NCBI GenBank assembly: GCA_002310235.1
Contig: DBYO01000035.1
Location: 1-64,000 of the forward strand
Length of the DNA stretch: 64,000 nucleotides
Origin: Bacteroidales bacterium UBA1184
GTDB taxonomy: Bacteria; Bacteroidota; Bacteroidia; Bacteroidales; ML635J-15
Direction: 5' to 3'
Position numbers and translations under genes: made by a program. Position 1 is the stretch's first letter, and every line of letters begins with the position of its first letter. Below, in pieces: positions 61,082-64,000 of the stretch. The notes beneath the pieces are model-generated. The model made no database searches and was not told the origin of the DNA. It was given only the letters and a program-made list of their open reading frames with translations.

Positions 61082-62281
61082 TCAGCCACAATTTGCGGTC
61101 GTTGAACCTGTTAAGACAACCAATTCCCCGCTAAATGCCTTTTTGAGTATGCTTTGTCTCAGTGCCTCGGTCTTTTGCAACGATTCGGTAATGCGTGCCT
61201 CGGCTGCCTCGGCCTGCGACAGGCGCGATTCTATCTCCTCAACTATGCGCTGCTGCTCGTAAAGAGAAGGAAAAGGTATTTCACAATTTCTTATAATTCC
61301 TTGGTTTAAATTACTCATAGTTGTTCCATTACTTGAATTCTCAAAATATGAAACAATTTTCTGACTGCTCAATAAATGACACAAATAAGTCGCATTCAGC
61401 AATTTACCACCTCTAATAAACAAACTACCTGTTCCGCACAGCATTCCATCCTCTTTTCTTGAAACCACTGCACACCTTCCCATCTCTCCTCTCCGACCTA
61501 ATATAACATCATCTATTTGTAAATAATAATTAGACAACTCTTTGTATTTTTCCAATGATACAGTAAACGAATTATAAGGAAATATCTTTTTATTATTAAT
61601 GTGCATCGGATTAATTAATGGAATACCACCTTCAATATAGTCGGACTTATGTAATTGCGTACCAAATGGTCCTATTTGAATTTTCTCTGCCACTTCTCCC
61701 AACTTCACCGTTTCCCATTTCCCATCATCATTGTTCAGCCAATGGTTTAGCACTGCCTGCCTGTATATTTTTAGTTGCTGCTGTGCGGTGCGCAAGTGCT
61801 CCACGGCTTTGTCGAGTTCGGCAAATAGGGATTCTATGCGGGAAACTATGAGACGCTGGGTGGGGGTGTCAACATCGGGAATTTCAAAATTCCACAACAA
61901 ATTGGGTTCAATATGCGGTATTCCTACTCCTCTTGGATTGCTATTCAACACTTTGTATTTCGATTGAAGAAAATAAAACAAAAAATCGTTTGTGTATTTT
62001 TCACTGCTTATTTTCGCCAAAGTCGAACCTATTGCACCTTCAACACCTCTACCAACAAAACCACAACGTGCACCGTCCCAAACAATTAAAACATCGTCTG
62101 GCGTACAAAATGTGCAATTCTCCCCATCGGTATAATTGTCTATAATACCTTTCTCAAAGGCTTTAATATCAACATACGGAATTGCAAAACCATTCGTCTT
62201 TTCTTTAGAAACGTTTTTGGGTTTCTTGCCTTTGATACTGTGGGCAATTTCTATGAGCTTATATTTATTTAACAATCTCAT
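61082..62281 (-). CDS. hsdS: Type I restriction-modification specificity subunit
   Basis: 399 residues with the two-TRD layout: TRD1 (about 1-150, VLIVWDGARCGFVGRG), first conserved helix (about 150-190, PTQRLIVSRIESLFAELDKAVEHL), TRD2 (about 190-345, IQIGPFGTQLHKSDYIEGGIPLI region, GRRGEMGRCAVV) and second helix (about 345-390, YEQQRIVEEIESRLSQAE). It determines a bipartite recognition site that cannot be read from sequence. Begins 6 bp after the zinc-hook ATPase gene, in one transcript with it. Confidence 0.92.
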   Translation of the reverse strand: MRLLNKYKLIEIAHSIKGKKPKNVSKEKTNGFAIPYVDIKAFEKGIIDNYTDGENCTFCTPDDVLIVWDGARCGFVGRGVEGAIGSTLAKISSEKYTNDFLFYFLQSKYKVLNSNPRGVGIPHIEPNLLWNFEIPDVDTPTQRLIVSRIESLFAELDKAVEHLRTAQQQLKIYRQAVLNHWLNNDDGKWETVKLGEVAEKIQIGPFGTQLHKSDYIEGGIPLINPMHINNKKIFPYNSFTVSLEKYKELSNYYLQIDDVILGRRGEMGRCAVVSRKEDGMLCGTGSLFIRGGKLLNATYLCHLLSSQKIVSYFENSSNGTTMSNLNQGIIRNCEIPFPSLYEQQRIVEEIESRLSQAEAAEARITESLQKTEALRQSILKKAFSGELVVLTGSTTANCG

Positions 62282-62287
62282 TGTATA

Positions 62288-63994
62288 TCAAAATAAAGAT
62301 GGATATCCAAGTTGTATATCATATTTAACGAGTATTTTTTTTACCTTTTCAAATTCATTATCTTGAAGTAAATGGTATTTTTCATTTAAGTTAATTTTTT
62401 TAGCCATAAAATCTATATTATAATCTTCCTCTATTCCTAATACCATTTGACTATTCTGAGGTTGCTCTCTCAGTATAAATTCATAAATATTTTTTATATG
62501 AGGAATGTCTTGCGCTTGTTGATTAGGAGAATCAATAATTATTGGGCAAAACATACTTGATGAATTGTTATTAGCTATATGCAGTATAGAAAAATAATAT
62601 GCCATGATTGCTCTAAGAGACGAACTTCCTGTATTTTTAGGTTCTAAGTATATGTTTTTTATAGATGAAACATCATATTCTACATCTAGCTGTTGTAAAT
62701 ATATAGACATATATCTTTTATAGTCTTCTTTTATTTTCTCTCTTTTTTCTCTTTGCAATTTCTTTTCGTCTTTAATCTTTTGCTCCAAATCTGTTATTTC
62801 AAAATTTATTGCTTCCAACCTTCTTTTTCGCTCACACATATCTTCTTCAAAGAATCGTATCGTCTCTTTAGCCCCTTCATTAACAATTATATCTGAAAGA
62901 GTTATATTTTCCTTTTGCTGATGCATTAACTCACTAATTTTATCATATTTTTCTTTATAAGAATTAATATTTTTCCTTTCTTCTTCAATCTTATCGTTTA
63001 TTGCTTTTAAATCTTTTTCTAAATCTTGAAGAATGACAGAACATCGATTTTCTTCTTTAATAAAAGCAAAACGATGGTCCATACTATTAGTATAGTTCAT
63101 ACCACAAGTTGGACAAACTAACTTATCTGGTTTTGATAATGAATATTTATAATCATCATTGAGTTCTTTTAATGTATGTTTTGTAATATTTATTTGGGAA
63201 AACAAATTATACTTTTGATCATAATATTCTATTAATTGCGCCTTACTTTTTTTCTGCTTAGCAATCAAATCACTACATTCTTGTTCTAATCTTTTTATTT
63301 CACATTGGAAATCATTTAAAGTCATTGCAAAATATTTTATACTTGCCGTATCTTTTATTTTATTATCCAGGACTGATATTATATTATATTCTTTTTCCTC
63401 ATTATCATAATTTATCTTCTTTGTTTCTCTATCACATTGTAATTCATATAGTTTTCTACTATTATATCCGATATGATATTCTATTGTGTTCTTTTTGTAA
63501 TCTTTAATCTGTTGCAAACCTTTAAATGAATTCCATGCTGTTGTCCAACCTGAATCTTGGTCAATATAATAAGGAATAAAAACAAATGCAGGGGGAGGAA
63601 CAATAAAGTTACCATTTTTATCGGGAAGTTTTATTACAAATCCTAATAAGTTCGCAATATACTGACTATATTCTCCAGAAATCTTTGAATATGATTTTAA
63701 AAGTTGATCTTTAGAATCGTAAATCGATATAGTATTATCAACTTTTCTATAAATAGAATACTCCTCATTATTAATTGAGAATCGCAATAAAACATCAACC
63801 CTCGCATCTTTCCATTTTGGATTAACCTTCAATGAATCAGCACCGAACGCATAATATATACTTTTAATTAAAGAACTTTTCCCAGTATCATTTGTCCCTA
63901 TTATTATTGTTCTTTGCTGATCGAACACTACTTCTCTCGCCCTTTTCTCCTTGAAAGAACAGAGCAGTATCTTTATTAATTTGAAGCTTTTCAT
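62288..63994 (-). CDS. Rad50/SMC-like zinc-hook ATPase
   Basis: 568 residues. Walker A GTNDTGKSSL (about 32-41), long coiled coil interrupted by a zinc hook CPTCGM (about 290), then the ABC signature region GSSSLRAIMAYYFSIL and Walker B IIIDSPN near the C-terminus (about 490). This is the SMC/RecF/Rad50 arrangement in short form, typical of defence-associated ATPases (RecN/LetM/OLD-like cousins), not a chromosomal SMC. Directly precedes hsdS (6 bp). AT content is higher than in the core genes, which fits horizontal acquisition. The partner nuclease is not visible; only six bases lie between its ATG and the window end. Confidence 0.85.
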   Translation of the reverse strand: MKSFKLIKILLCSFKEKRAREVVFDQQRTIIIGTNDTGKSSLIKSIYYAFGADSLKVNPKWKDARVDVLLRFSINNEEYSIYRKVDNTISIYDSKDQLLKSYSKISGEYSQYIANLLGFVIKLPDKNGNFIVPPPAFVFIPYYIDQDSGWTTAWNSFKGLQQIKDYKKNTIEYHIGYNSRKLYELQCDRETKKINYDNEEKEYNIISVLDNKIKDTASIKYFAMTLNDFQCEIKRLEQECSDLIAKQKKSKAQLIEYYDQKYNLFSQINITKHTLKELNDDYKYSLSKPDKLVCPTCGMNYTNSMDHRFAFIKEENRCSVILQDLEKDLKAINDKIEEERKNINSYKEKYDKISELMHQQKENITLSDIIVNEGAKETIRFFEEDMCERKRRLEAINFEITDLEQKIKDEKKLQREKREKIKEDYKRYMSIYLQQLDVEYDVSSIKNIYLEPKNTGSSSLRAIMAYYFSILHIANNNSSSMFCPIIIDSPNQQAQDIPHIKNIYEFILREQPQNSQMVLGIEEDYNIDFMAKKINLNEKYHLLQDNEFEKVKKILVKYDIQLGYPSLF

Positions 63995-64000
63995 ATTGTT

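Noticed and set aside
57748..63994. Complete type I restriction system
   Set aside because: No HsdR-like helicase/nuclease is encoded within the window, so only M and S can be claimed.

Overview
The window reads as a piece of a Bacteroidota (Bacteroidales-like) chromosome. Evidence: the phylum-specific promoter (TTTG, 19 bp, TAnnTTTG) recurs upstream of tRNAs and genes; there are type IX secretion cargo with type A and type B sorting domains, lipoproteins and SPase I leaders ending in AQ, S46 dipeptidyl-peptidase, FeoA-FeoB fusion, a type IIIK-like SerA with Lys at the usual catalytic His, HU beside a 30-residue basic ORF, and a TonB-dependent receptor with a carboxypeptidase-like N-terminal domain. 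No phage, plasmid origin, IS element or CRISPR array was recognised.

Layout. 1-5963 (minus): a giant secreted TPR/beta-propeller/coiled-coil protein with near-identical 204-codon tandem repeats, running off the left edge. 6157-7827: DEAD-box helicase. 8052-12257: an operon of a T9SS type A cargo protein and two paralogous FISUMP-type surface proteins, followed by a related lipoprotein (12438-14183). 14505-15428: SerA. 15494-20532: a 1535-residue T9SS type B cargo protein with its small co-translated partner. 20717-23173: ExbB/ExbD energy-transducing cluster, then tRNA-Ser. 23500-25861: TatD, DprA and a small membrane protein. 26042-26830: lipoprotein. 26897-29581: two glycosyltransferases and a radical SAM protein, then tRNA-Lys. 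30005-36636: metal and nitrosative-stress block (His-rich protein, TonB receptor, FeoAB, hemerythrin-like protein, LuxR-type regulator). 36695-40457: YbeY and a large DUF4175-like coiled-coil protein. 40632-44920: S46 peptidase and DsbD. 45012-45998: another FISUMP-like lipoprotein. Two tRNA-Val genes, RNase G, a 30-aa basic ORF and HU follow. 48524-53391: sugar-phosphate transferase, two lipoproteins and an atypical Gfo/Idh-type oxidoreductase. 53634-57676: tRNA-Arg, polyprenyl synthase, a C-terminal transketolase half, TsaE, tRNA-Leu and trigger factor.

57748-63994 is an accessory, defence-like island: HsdM and HsdS of a type I restriction-modification system separated by a SatD-like protein (class III nucleotidyl-cyclase-like domain plus HTH), a DUF3307 membrane protein, a three-copy 29-bp operator array and a wrecked AAA ATPase gene; upstream of HsdS lies a Rad50-like zinc-hook ATPase. 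No HsdR is visible; it may lie beyond the right edge. The cyclase-like/membrane-protein pair with its own repeated operator, embedded in a restriction locus, is the strongest candidate here for an undescribed system; its function is inferred, not shown.

Two intergenic arrays of exactly 8-bp degenerate units sharing a consensus (7975-8038 and 51003-51074), and the recently expanded repeats of the giant gene with repeat-element words embedded in frame, are the most unusual non-genic signals.
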